Source: Chloroflexota bacterium
Lineage (GTDB): Bacteria > Chloroflexota > Anaerolineae > Promineifilales > Promineifilaceae
Length of the DNA stretch: 9,191 nt
Assembly (NCBI GenBank): GCA_020353135.1
Contig: CP070688.1
Span: 503,421-512,611, forward strand
Direction: 5' to 3'
Part shown: positions 1 to 6,272 of the stretch, piece by piece
Numbering within the stretch: position 1 is the first letter of the stretch
Layout: every line of letters starts with the position of its first letter
Program-made: the position numbers and the translations under genes
Notes under the pieces: model-generated
What the model was told of the DNA's origin: nothing
Seen by the model: only the letters and a program-made list of their open reading frames with translations
The model's database searches: none

Positions 1-1
1 C

Positions 2-30
2 TTGACTGGAACACTTGTTCGTGCTATACT
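2..30 (+). promoter_or_regulatory. lexA promoter (sigma70-type)
   Basis: A -35 box TTGACT (2-7) and a -10 box TATACT (25-30) are separated by 17 bases, close to the sigma70 consensus. Transcription should start near position 37, about 70 bases before the chosen lexA start codon. The LexA operator fills the spacer, so bound repressor would block RNA polymerase, as expected for autoregulation. Confidence 0.85.
9..20 (+). promoter_or_regulatory. LexA operator (SOS box) of lexA
   Basis: GAACACTTGTTC is an inverted repeat of the GAAC-N4-GTTC type known for LexA of Bacillus, mycobacteria and relatives. It sits between the -35 and -10 boxes of the lexA promoter. A weaker half-site, GAAC followed by a degenerate GAGC (34-45), lies near the transcription start and could be a second low-affinity site. 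The almost identical box at 894-905 supports the assignment. Confidence 0.85.
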
Positions 31-107
31 GTCGAACAAATGAGCGTATTGGGTCGCCCCTCGGGCGTTTCTGCCAGAGGTGGCCGGGTGAATTCCGAGG
101 TAAGATC

Positions 108-821
108 ATGGCAAATAAGGGTCAAAAACCGCCCAAGAAAGGAAAGCGGTCAAAGCAACAGCAGATGTCGAAGCGCCAACAAAGAATGCTGAAATACATC
201 TCCGAGTATATACAGGATGCAGGCCGGCCGCCTACTATTCGCGAGATCGGAACGGCGGCCGATATCAGTTCGACTTCGGTGGTTAATTATAACCTGACCA
301 AGCTGACAGAGAAGGGCTACATCGATCGAGACGCCGAGGTGTCTCGAGGGTTGCGACTGACCGAGAAGGCCAGGGAGCTGTATGGCGCGGCCGAAGAAGC
401 CGTGGAACGCTTCATCAAGGTCCCGTTGCTAGGCAACATCGTCGCCAGCGAGCCAGTTGAAGTCGGCAATGACAGCTTCGCCACATATGATGACGAGGAC
501 GCCATCGAACTGAGTCGCACGTTGTTGGACGACAAGGCGCCGGAAGATCTCTTCGCCTTACGGGTCAGCGGTGACTCGATGATCGACGCCATGGTGAATG
601 ACGGCGACATCGTGATCATGCGCCAGCAGAAGAGCGCGCGCAATGGCGACATGGTAGCCATCTGGCTGACGCCAGACGGGACGACCACCCTGAAATACTT
701 CTACAACGAGGGTGAGCAGGTGCGTTTGCAGCCGGCCAACCCAACCATGGAACCCATCTACGTCAACCCGGCCGACGTCGACGTCCAGGGGAAAGTCATG
801 ATGGTTCTACGCAACACCTGA
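108..821 (+). CDS. lexA: SOS repressor LexA
   Basis: A transcriptional repressor of DNA-damage genes that cleaves itself when activated by RecA. The 237-residue product has a Lys-rich extension (about 1-20), a LexA-type winged helix (about 22-86; PPTIREIG at 41-48 and the recognition helix near SSTSVVNY) and an S24-type peptidase domain (about 105-237). The catalytic Ser is S157 in SGDSM and the catalytic Lys is K196 in TTLKYF. The scissile position reads VAS (A113-S114) instead of the usual Ala-Gly. The start at 108 is chosen because GAGG at 97-100 is 7 bases upstream; the reading frame is open back to position 15, but that lies upstream of the expected transcript start. The gene is monocistronic, with a terminator at 851-880. 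It is likely autoregulated through the box at 9-20. Confidence 0.95.
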   Translation: MANKGQKPPKKGKRSKQQQMSKRQQRMLKYISEYIQDAGRPPTIREIGTAADISSTSVVNYNLTKLTEKGYIDRDAEVSRGLRLTEKARELYGAAEEAVERFIKVPLLGNIVASEPVEVGNDSFATYDDEDAIELSRTLLDDKAPEDLFALRVSGDSMIDAMVNDGDIVIMRQQKSARNGDMVAIWLTPDGTTTLKYFYNEGEQVRLQPANPTMEPIYVNPADVDVQGKVMMVLRNT

Positions 822-850
822 CCGAAGACCTCGAAGCACGCTCATGAAGC

Positions 851-880
851 TGGGCGGCCGTTGTGGCCGCCCACTTTTTT
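851..880 (+). terminator. Intrinsic terminator of lexA
   Basis: A perfect stem GGGCGGCC/GGCCGCCC (852-859 with 865-872), extended by a T-A pair (851/873) and with a five-base loop, is followed by a run of six T (875-880). This is a textbook Rho-independent terminator 30 bases after the lexA stop. It separates lexA from the following gene, which therefore needs its own promoter. Confidence 0.85.
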
Positions 881-883
881 GGG

Positions 884-911
884 TTGTAGATCAGAACATT
901 TGTTCTTGATA
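884..911 (+). promoter_or_regulatory. Putative promoter of the FtsK-like gene
   Basis: A weak -35 (TTGTAG, 884-889) and a -10 (TTGATA, 906-911) with a 16-base spacer lie just after the lexA terminator. The LexA box occupies the spacer, the same layout as at the lexA promoter. The hexamers are poor, so the exact elements are uncertain, but a promoter is required here because of the terminator. Confidence 0.5.
894..905 (+). promoter_or_regulatory. LexA operator upstream of the FtsK-like gene
   Basis: GAACATTTGTTC is a perfect GAAC-N4-GTTC box and matches the lexA operator at 11 of 12 positions. It lies about 40 bases before the start codon of the next gene and downstream of the lexA terminator, so it should control that gene and probably the small gene after it. 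Binding by LexA is inferred from the match. Confidence 0.85.
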
Positions 912-944
912 CGGAGCCGCTAGCTAGTACTCAGCGGAGGCATG

Positions 945-2819
945 ATGGGCACGCAGCATCGACAGGAATGGGTGGAGCCTGACGAATTAGGTGAACAGCG
1001 CAGTTGGAGCCATCCGCAGCGGCGTCTCCAACACCAGGTCGAGATACAGTCTCATCGAATAGAACAGGTCCTGTCCCGACACCAGGTGCCGGCTGACGTC
1101 AGTGGCGGCTCCGTTCGGCCGCATTGGGTTAGTTTTGACCTGGCCACCCAATTGAGCGGAAGCTGGGATCGCCTGAGGAAATTGACCGGCGAATTGACCA
1201 GCGCACTGGGAGTGCCCGAAGTTCGCCTCGACCGGCGTGAAGGCAGATTGCGGCTGGCCGTCAAGCGCTATGAGCCCCATCCGGTCGACTTGCTCGACCT
1301 GTTAGAGCTGCTTCCGGAAGTCCGTGACCTGTCGCTGGCGCTTGGCCTGGACCACCAGGGCTGCCCGGTGATGTTGAACCTGGCCCAAGATGATTTACAT
1401 AATGTACTAGTCACCGGCATTCCTGGGGCCGGCAAGAGCTCGCTAATGCGCACCGTGGCCATCGCCGTGGCCATGACCTGCCGCCAATCGGTAGCCCAGC
1501 TGTCAGTGGTCAGCATCGGCTCGGAGCCCAGCGGCATCACTTCGCGGCCGGACCCGCTAGCCCCGGTCAATTACCTGCCACATATGCTGTTTCCTCTGGC
1601 CGATACGCTTGAGGATGCGGTAGAAGCGCTGGCCTACCTGGTCGACGAGGCGGCCTATCGGGCTGAAGCAGGCATTCGTACACCTTCGCTCATCGTGCTC
1701 ATAGACGATGCGGACATGTTGCTGCGCCGGGCGGGAAGCATCGCCGGCGAACAACTGGGCGCGCTGCTGCACGCCCCGGCTGAATCGGGGCTGCGCGTTA
1801 TCTTCGGCGCTGCCAATCCGGAATTGCCCGACTTGCGGGCGCTGCTACAACATAACGCCGATTTGCGTATCGTCGGCCGCATGGCCGACGAGCGGTCAGC
1901 GCTGGCGGCCGCCGGCCGGGATGGCACCTACGCCCAATACCTGGAGGGCAAGGGCGATTTCCTGGCCGTCTCGGCCGCCGGCGTGGTGCCGTTTCAGGCG
2001 GCCTACATCGACGACTATGACTTGCACCTGACTTTGACCGAGCTTCACCGGGCATCGGATCCGGTCCTGCTCGCTCAGCACGCGGACGAAGGACGGGCGA
2101 CGACTTCTTCCAGGTCGTCGCTCGAGAACCAGTCGTTCACATATGACGGCGTGAGTCAGAGGGCCAGTTTCGAGACATCTGACCGTTCGGACATGGCTAC
2201 GGTTGACGGCGACCGGGCAGATGAAACAGCAGGCGCTGATCCAGACGATGATCTGTCCTGGTTGGATGAGGCGGGCGGTCCGGCGGTGATGCTTGTAGAT
2301 AGAGTGCGGCCGACCGGGCAGGACGATCACGGCGGGCCTGCGGCTTACGAGTTGCCCGAGGATTCTGTGCTTGACGATGCCGCGTCCTCGTCGGTCCAGG
2401 ATGAAGCGTTGCCGGTTGTGCGCGCGGTCGGTCCTCGCATTGCGGGTCAGAGTGGTTCTTCTGAGGCTTCGTCCGATCATGCCGACGGTGAAGAGGTCGT
2501 CGCGGCCGGGGCTGAATCAACTGAAGAGGGGGCGATTTCGGATGTCTCGGCGCTGCAGCCGGCGCATGAATTGCCTGACGATGACGAATCTGGCGGCGGA
2601 AGTTACGAGATGCTGCCTTTTGACCAGCCGTCAACGTTGGGCGAAGAGGCCGACGATGGTTCCGTTGTCGGCGACTTGGATCAGGCGGGCGCCGGAGGTT
2701 CACCAGCAGAGGGCGCCCAGGTCCTCTGGCCGGTCGAGCCTACCTACACCGATATCGACGACGACATGTGGGACGCAGGTGAGGTCGACGAAGATGACTG
2801 GCGCAAGAGATTGCATTAG
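945..2819 (+). CDS. SOS-controlled FtsK/SpoIIIE-like P-loop ATPase with acidic tail
   Basis: A 624-residue protein. Residues about 30-110 resemble the alpha/beta domain that precedes the FtsK motor. A RecA-like ATPase core follows, with Walker A GIPGAGKS (158-165) and Walker B LIVLIDDAD (249-257). The stretch around GKGDFLAV (336-343) matches the end of FtsK motor domains. Two features are atypical: the catalytic Glu after the Walker B Asp is Asp, and the TQRP-like sensor segment reads AANP. There are no membrane segments and no FtsK gamma domain. About 240 C-terminal residues are Asp/Glu/Ser/Gly-rich and probably disordered. ATG 945 is preferred over ATG 942 because GGAGG at 936-940 leaves only one base before 942. 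The gene is probably SOS-induced and cotranscribed with the small gene 65 bases downstream. DNA translocation or remodelling during repair is inference; the partner is unknown. Confidence 0.8.
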   Translation: MGTQHRQEWVEPDELGEQRSWSHPQRRLQHQVEIQSHRIEQVLSRHQVPADVSGGSVRPHWVSFDLATQLSGSWDRLRKLTGELTSALGVPEVRLDRREGRLRLAVKRYEPHPVDLLDLLELLPEVRDLSLALGLDHQGCPVMLNLAQDDLHNVLVTGIPGAGKSSLMRTVAIAVAMTCRQSVAQLSVVSIGSEPSGITSRPDPLAPVNYLPHMLFPLADTLEDAVEALAYLVDEAAYRAEAGIRTPSLIVLIDDADMLLRRAGSIAGEQLGALLHAPAESGLRVIFGAANPELPDLRALLQHNADLRIVGRMADERSALAAAGRDGTYAQYLEGKGDFLAVSAAGVVPFQAAYIDDYDLHLTLTELHRASDPVLLAQHADEGRATTSSRSSLENQSFTYDGVSQRASFETSDRSDMATVDGDRADETAGADPDDDLSWLDEAGGPAVMLVDRVRPTGQDDHGGPAAYELPEDSVLDDAASSSVQDEALPVVRAVGPRIAGQSGSSEASSDHADGEEVVAAGAESTEEGAISDVSALQPAHELPDDDESGGGSYEMLPFDQPSTLGEEADDGSVVGDLDQAGAGGSPAEGAQVLWPVEPTYTDIDDDMWDAGEVDEDDWRKRLH

Positions 2820-2884
2820 GAGCTTAAGCGGCCGGCAAGAGGTTGATAGCTCGAAGCCGGCAGCTAGATACCAGGAGCGTACCG

Positions 2885-3109
2885 ATGAATGTTGGCATGT
2901 TATGGCTAGACGACGACAAGCAGACCTCCTTTGAGGACAAGGTCCTCCGTGCGGCCGACTATTACCGTGAGAAGTACGGCCGGGCGCCTAATCTTTGCCT
3001 GGTGAACAAGACCATGGTCGAAGACGAACAGCGGGTCGGCAAGATCCAGGTCCAGCCGGTCAAGAATGTCTTGCCCAACCATTTCTGGATAGGCGTCAGC
3101 GCCGGTTGA
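2885..3109 (+). CDS. Small conserved-looking protein in the SOS operon, function unknown
   Basis: A 74-residue soluble protein. The start is set by AGGAG at 2873-2877, seven bases before ATG 2885; the frame is open further upstream (TTG at 2843) but with a poorer site. The N-terminus is hydrophobic then acidic (MLWLDDD, about 5-11), followed by a probable helix (about 16-32, ending YYREKYGR) and a beta-rich C-terminal half (LCLVNKT, VGKIQVQPVKNVLP). No catalytic motif, Cys pair or membrane segment is seen. It follows the FtsK-like gene after 65 bases with no terminator between, so the pair is probably one LexA-controlled transcript. I believe similar short proteins occur in other Chloroflexota, but this is from memory and untested. 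The function is not known. Confidence 0.75.
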   Translation: MNVGMLWLDDDKQTSFEDKVLRAADYYREKYGRAPNLCLVNKTMVEDEQRVGKIQVQPVKNVLPNHFWIGVSAG

Positions 3110-3117
3110 GTCGCCCT

Positions 3118-3160
3118 TCATTAGCCATTACTTATTCACAGTTCACCATTAACCGCTAAT
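3118..3160 (+). repeat. Degenerate CCATTA-type intergenic repeat
   Basis: An AT-richer stretch with imperfectly repeated short words: CCATTA at 3125-3130 and 3146-3151, TTCAC at 3135-3139 and 3142-3146, and GCTAA at the end. It resembles drifting short tandem repeats found between genes. It overlaps the putative -35 of the following gene, so it may have supplied promoter sequence. Confidence 0.45.
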
Positions 3161-3170
3161 CCGTTATAGT
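3142..3170 (+). promoter_or_regulatory. Putative leaderless promoter of the beta-propeller gene
   Basis: TTCACC (3142-3147), a 17-base spacer and TATAGT (3165-3170) form a plausible sigma70 promoter. The start codon begins only seven bases after the -10 box, exactly where transcription should begin. No Shine-Dalgarno sequence is present, so the mRNA is predicted to be leaderless. Confidence 0.55.
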
Positions 3171-3177
3171 TGTCCGC

Positions 3178-4596
3178 ATGAAGATGCGGGAGTGGATGGT
3201 CGCCGCGGCCGGTCTGTTGACCGGCGTTTTGCTGTTGTTAGCCTGGTTGTCGCCTCGGATCAAGGACCGGCAGCCCGAAGGCGAGGCCCTGTCAGCCTGG
3301 ACGCCCATCGCCATCACCCTAAACCGCCCGGTTCGCCCGGAGACCGTCGCCGGCCGCTTCGAATTGTCGCCCGAAGTCAACGGCCAGCTGCGCATCGAGG
3401 GCGATCAAGTCGTCTTCCAGCCGGCAGAAGCGCTGAATTACGGCCGGACCTACACAGTCACACTTCGGCCGGGCGCCAGCGGAACCAACCGCCTGCCTAT
3501 GCTGCGCGGCGCCGATTGGTCCTTTGAAGTCCGGCCGCCCCGCCTGCTGTACTTGCGCCAAGAGGGCGACATCGCCAACCTATGGCTGCTGGAAAGTGAC
3601 GGCTCTGACCGGCAATTGACCTCCGAGCCAGGCGGTGTCTGGGACTTCGCGGCCCTGCCTGGCGGCCGGGGTGTCGTTTACTCGGCTTTCGACGAGGATG
3701 GCTCCCTCGACCTGGTCCTGCTGACGGCCGGCGGCGGGCGCGAACTGCTGCTGGATTGCGCCGGAGCGCTATGTCGTTCTCCGGTCGTCCAGCCCTTCGG
3801 CCGCTGGCTGGCCTACGAGCGCCAGGCCCTCGACGGCGACCTTTTGGCCAGCGAATTGTGGCTGCTGGACCTGGCCTCGGGCGAGACGTCCCCGGCGCCC
3901 GTGCCAGGCGACCTGGCTGCGGCCGGTTTCGCCGCGCCTCTGGGTCGTTTTCCTCGCTGGTCGCCCGACGGCCGTTACCTGGCCTTCTACAAGCCCGACG
4001 CCAACATGGTCATCATTCACGATTTTGCCGCTGACGACGCCGGCTCGGCGTCGTTCACGCCGGCCACAGTCACCATCCCGGCCAACCTGGAGGCCATGGG
4101 CGATTGGTCGCCCGACAGCCGCCGGCTGGCTTACAGCGAGCTGGCCTTTGGCGAAACAGAAGCCCACGAGCACGACGACGGCGCTGGCGCCGTCATCTCC
4201 CACACCCGGCCGTCCCTGTACAACCACGTCGTCGTGGCTGACATTCCAGACGAAACGGTCGGCGATTTAAGCGCCGGCCTGGAAGTCGACGAAGGTCGCC
4301 CGGCCTGGCATCCTAACGGCCAAGCGCTGGCCATGACCCGCACGTCCACCGGCGGCGGCCGCCAGATCTGGCTGGTACCGCTCGACGGCCGCCCGGCCAC
4401 GCAGTTAACCGACGATCCCTTATTCGACCACACCGCCCTGTCCTGGTCCCCCGACGGCCGTTCCCTGGCCTACATGCGCGTACCCCGCCCCAGCGCCACA
4501 GGCAGCGCCATCCCGGTCCTGATGGTCATCGATCTCGAAACCGGCCAGGCCGAATCCATAGCCGAAGCAGCCTTCACCCCCGCCTGGTGGCCGTAG
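3178..4596 (+). CDS. Membrane-anchored Ig-like/TolB-type beta-propeller protein
   Basis: A 472-residue protein with an N-terminal membrane segment (about 8-24, after MKMREW), either a signal anchor or an uncleaved signal. Residues about 37-118 look like a bacterial Ig-like (SbsA/Big_5) domain, with NRPVRPETVAGRFELSP and YGRTYTVTLRPGA. The rest is a PD40/TolB-like beta-propeller, with WSPDG-type blades at about 258-271, 307-320, 375-387 and 421-433, and a closing FTPAWWP. One inter-blade loop (about 327-342) is His/Asp-rich (EAHEHDDG). No enzymatic residues are evident, so a role in extracytoplasmic protein binding or scaffolding is inferred. ATG 3178 has no ribosome site, consistent with a leaderless transcript from the adjacent -10; ATG 3184 is an alternative. 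The gene probably stands alone. Confidence 0.85.
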   Translation: MKMREWMVAAAGLLTGVLLLLAWLSPRIKDRQPEGEALSAWTPIAITLNRPVRPETVAGRFELSPEVNGQLRIEGDQVVFQPAEALNYGRTYTVTLRPGASGTNRLPMLRGADWSFEVRPPRLLYLRQEGDIANLWLLESDGSDRQLTSEPGGVWDFAALPGGRGVVYSAFDEDGSLDLVLLTAGGGRELLLDCAGALCRSPVVQPFGRWLAYERQALDGDLLASELWLLDLASGETSPAPVPGDLAAAGFAAPLGRFPRWSPDGRYLAFYKPDANMVIIHDFAADDAGSASFTPATVTIPANLEAMGDWSPDSRRLAYSELAFGETEAHEHDDGAGAVISHTRPSLYNHVVVADIPDETVGDLSAGLEVDEGRPAWHPNGQALAMTRTSTGGGRQIWLVPLDGRPATQLTDDPLFDHTALSWSPDGRSLAYMRVPRPSATGSAIPVLMVIDLETGQAESIAEAAFTPAWWP

Positions 4597-4630
4597 GGCA
4601 GTGCCTGGCTTTTCGCTAACCGAAGACTGA

Positions 4631-4680
4631 AAGCTTGCAGCTAATCGCTCGCAGCTAACAGCTCATGGCTAAAGGCTATA
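4631..4680 (+). repeat. AGCT-type degenerate repeat, copy 1
   Basis: Tandem variants of a unit of roughly ten bases (AGCTAAC, AGCTCATGGCTAA, GCTCGC). The section 4639-4678 aligns without gaps to 6295-6334 in the same orientation, with differences at only a handful of positions. Both copies contain GCTCGCAGCTAAC. It is probably a dispersed intergenic repeat family of the genome. Confidence 0.7.
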
Positions 4681-4918
4681 GAAATCTCTCCCGCGGCCGC
4701 TTCAACGAAAAGCTCTTCCTGCGCTGGCCCCGTCTGCCCCTTGACCGCCGGACGACCGGCCCGCTATCCAGCGTCGTATAACCAACACGCGAGCGAACGT
4801 GCCCCCACACCAACAGCAGCAACATCAGCCGGGCCAGCTCCGGCGATCGCCTCATCTGGCTCGTCAACGCTGCCATCACGGCCGCCTTGCGTTTGCTCAC
4901 TTCAGGTGGCTTGGCCAT
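4676..4918 (-). CDS. Possible small basic protein or gene remnant
   Basis: An 80-residue reading frame with strongly GC-rich third codon positions. It has a basic N-terminus (AKPPEVSKRK), a short hydrophobic stretch (LMLLLLVWGH at about 31-40) and a very Arg-rich C-terminus. I do not recognise it. There is no Shine-Dalgarno site before ATG 4918; TACAAT on the minus strand (4924-4929) lies five bases upstream and could be a leaderless -10, but no good -35 accompanies it. Its TAG stop lies in the edge of the AGCT repeat, as does that of the kinase-like gene at 6311. It could equally be noncoding or the end of a decayed gene. Confidence 0.2.
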   Translation of the reverse strand: MAKPPEVSKRKAAVMAALTSQMRRSPELARLMLLLLVWGHVRSRVGYTTLDSGPVVRRSRGRRGQRRKSFSLKRPRERFL

Positions 4919-5008
4919 ACCCAATTGTAATCATGATCGTCCATTCAGGTCCAGCGCATTGCATCTGCTTATCGTCTCGAAGAACAACAGGCATTCTGAG
5001 GCACTCTC

Positions 5009-5074
5009 GTAGCGCGGGATTGCATCCCGCCTCTTGTAGCACGGGATCGTATCCCGCTATTGTACGAGGCTCGT
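5009..5074. repeat. Cluster of short palindromic repeat units
   Basis: Two close copies of GTAGCRCGGGAT-NNN-ATCCCGC begin at 5009 and 5036, 27 bases apart. The first forms GCGGGAT/ATCCCGC (5014-5020 with 5024-5030) and the second CGGGAT/ATCCCG (5042-5047 with 5051-5056). A diverged third unit begins at 5062, with ACGAG/CTCGT at 5064-5074. Period and hairpin form suggest a REP-like dispersed element. Confidence 0.65.
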
Positions 5075-5132
5075 GTCTTCGAGTTCGCCACCAGCATCCG
5101 TACATCCATCACCATCACAATAGACGAACTAC

Positions 5133-5160
5133 TTGTCAGAACTGTCGGAATCCCTACACT
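5133..5160 (+). promoter_or_regulatory. Promoter of the methyltransferase gene
   Basis: TTGTCA (5133-5138) and TACACT (5155-5160), spaced by 16 bases, each match the sigma70 consensus at five of six positions. Transcription would start near 5167, giving a leader of about 24 bases that contains the AAGGAG ribosome site at 5178-5183. This placement rules out the upstream in-frame ATG at 5164. Confidence 0.6.
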
Positions 5161-5190
5161 CATATGACTGCGCATGGAAGGAGTCTTCTG

Positions 5191-6180
5191 ATGACCGGCT
5201 CAAAGCCTCAACCACTGATCCTGGACAGTCTCGATGAATTGGTCTATCGGGCAACTACTACCCTGGCAGGGATACAGCTCGATCTGTTTACAGCGCTCAA
5301 AGATGGGCCGCTGAGCGCTGCTCAGATTGCAGAATCAATTGGTGTAGAAACAGCCAAGTTACAACCGCTGCTCTATGCGCTAGTCATTGTCGGTCTACTT
5401 ACGGTGGAGGAGGGTTCCTTTGCGAATACGGCTGAAGCCGATTATTACTTGGTACGGGGTCGCCCTGGTTACCAGGGGCACCGGCACAAATACTGGTCAG
5501 ACATTTGGCGCGCAGTTTTGACCGTCGGTGAATCCATCCGAACTGGATTGCCACAGGCGAAGCACGATTACTCAGCCATGCCTGCATACGAATTGGAGGA
5601 GTTTCTGCATGGCTTGTACCCTTGGACTTACGACACAGGCCAGTGGTTGGCCCAGAATCATGATTTCTCGTCATGTCAGGTCGTGTTGGATGCTGGTGGG
5701 GGTTCGGGTGCTCTGGCGATAGCGATGACAACAGCGCTACCTCATCTCAAAGCGATAGTTGTTGAACAAGCAGCGGTTGCACCGGTCACACAACGCTTTG
5801 TAGAGCGGCTTGGTGCTTCCGATCGTGTTCAGGTGAAGGCTGTTGATTTGACTCGACATCCGTTGTCCGGCCCCTTTGATGCGGCCTTCTTGAAAGCGGT
5901 CATTCAAACAATCTCGTTAGAAGAAGCCTGTCTCGTGCTTCAAAACATTTATGAGGCGCTCAGACCAGGTGGCACTGTTTACGTTTTGGATGGGCCACTG
6001 GACAATTCCCGTTTGACACCACCGGATTTAGTCTTGTTCAATGCGGTTTTTACGGCTATCTATGACCATGGTCAGAAATACACCATCCAAGAGTACAGAG
6101 ACGTGCTCACAGATGCAGGATTTGAGGGTTTTGCGCTGGATGCGGACAGAATCATAACGGCTCGAAAGCCACCATCCTAA
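5191..6180 (+). CDS. SAM-dependent methyltransferase, O-methyltransferase family 2 type
   Basis: A 329-residue protein with the two-domain build of the Methyltransf_2 (CrtF/caffeate OMT-like) family: an N-terminal winged-helix dimerisation domain (about 12-85; LSAAQIAESIGVETAKLQPLL) and a Rossmann domain (about 155-326). The glycine-rich SAM-binding motif I is VVLDAGGGSGA (164-174). The acidic residue for SAM ribose is probably E192 in IVVEQ, and LRPGGTVYVLD (257-267) is the usual later strand motif. The His-Asp pair (HDW) typical of catalytic base motifs is replaced here (FLKAVIQTIS, 233-242), so the chemistry may differ. The start at 5191 has AAGGAG seven bases upstream. Base and codon use is visibly less GC-rich than in neighbouring genes, and the gene lies between two direct repeats, suggesting acquisition. 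The substrate is unknown. Confidence 0.85.
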   Translation: MTGSKPQPLILDSLDELVYRATTTLAGIQLDLFTALKDGPLSAAQIAESIGVETAKLQPLLYALVIVGLLTVEEGSFANTAEADYYLVRGRPGYQGHRHKYWSDIWRAVLTVGESIRTGLPQAKHDYSAMPAYELEEFLHGLYPWTYDTGQWLAQNHDFSSCQVVLDAGGGSGALAIAMTTALPHLKAIVVEQAAVAPVTQRFVERLGASDRVQVKAVDLTRHPLSGPFDAAFLKAVIQTISLEEACLVLQNIYEALRPGGTVYVLDGPLDNSRLTPPDLVLFNAVFTAIYDHGQKYTIQEYRDVLTDAGFEGFALDADRIITARKPPS

Positions 6181-6181
6181 T

Positions 6182-6205
6182 CCAAGGATCCTTGGAACCG
6201 GTTCC
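6182..6205. repeat. Two overlapping perfect palindromes
   Basis: CCAAGGATCCTTGG (6182-6195) and GGAACCGGTTCC (6194-6205) are perfect palindromes overlapping by two bases, starting one base after the methyltransferase stop. They could fold as alternative hairpins or bind a dimeric protein. There is no T-run, so this is not a standard terminator. Confidence 0.6.
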
Positions 6206-6272
6206 TATCACATAATCCTGCACGAATATGCAAGGTACCCCCACTAGTTCCCAGTGGACAACTCAGTGCCAG

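Larger units (their letters stand above)
4597..5190. other. Repeat-rich intergenic region
   Basis: About 600 bases without a confident gene. It holds an AGCT-type repeat (4631-4680), a possible small minus-strand ORF (4676-4918), a cluster of short palindromes (5014-5074) and the promoter and ribosome site of the methyltransferase gene (5133-5183). Nothing recognisable was found in 4930-5008 or 5091-5132. No intrinsic terminator was found after the beta-propeller gene. Confidence 0.6.

Noticed and set aside
15..107. N-terminal extension of lexA from position 15
   Set aside because: It starts inside the LexA box and promoter, upstream of the expected transcript start; ATG 108 has a good ribosome site.
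1896..2480. Minus-strand 194-residue frame inside the FtsK-like gene
   Set aside because: It is a shadow of a GC-rich gene with a clear ATPase on the + strand; its product is low-complexity and has no ribosome site.
4597..4615. Terminator after the beta-propeller gene
   Set aside because: The only inverted repeat (GGCA/TGCC) is four bases with almost no loop, too weak to call.
4741..5190. A 150-residue extension upstream of the methyltransferase
   Set aside because: It runs through palindromic repeats, promoter and ribosome site, and its composition is not protein-like; the family domain begins just after ATG 5191.
6194..6205. LexA box in GGAACCGGTTCC
   Set aside because: The GAAC and GTTC halves are separated by two bases, not four as in the boxes at 9-20 and 894-905.
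6187..6248. Engineered multiple cloning site (GGATCC, ACCGGT, GGTACC, ACTAGT close together)
   Set aside because: The first two arise from natural palindromes, spacing is irregular, and the surroundings carry native repeats; no vector sequence is seen.
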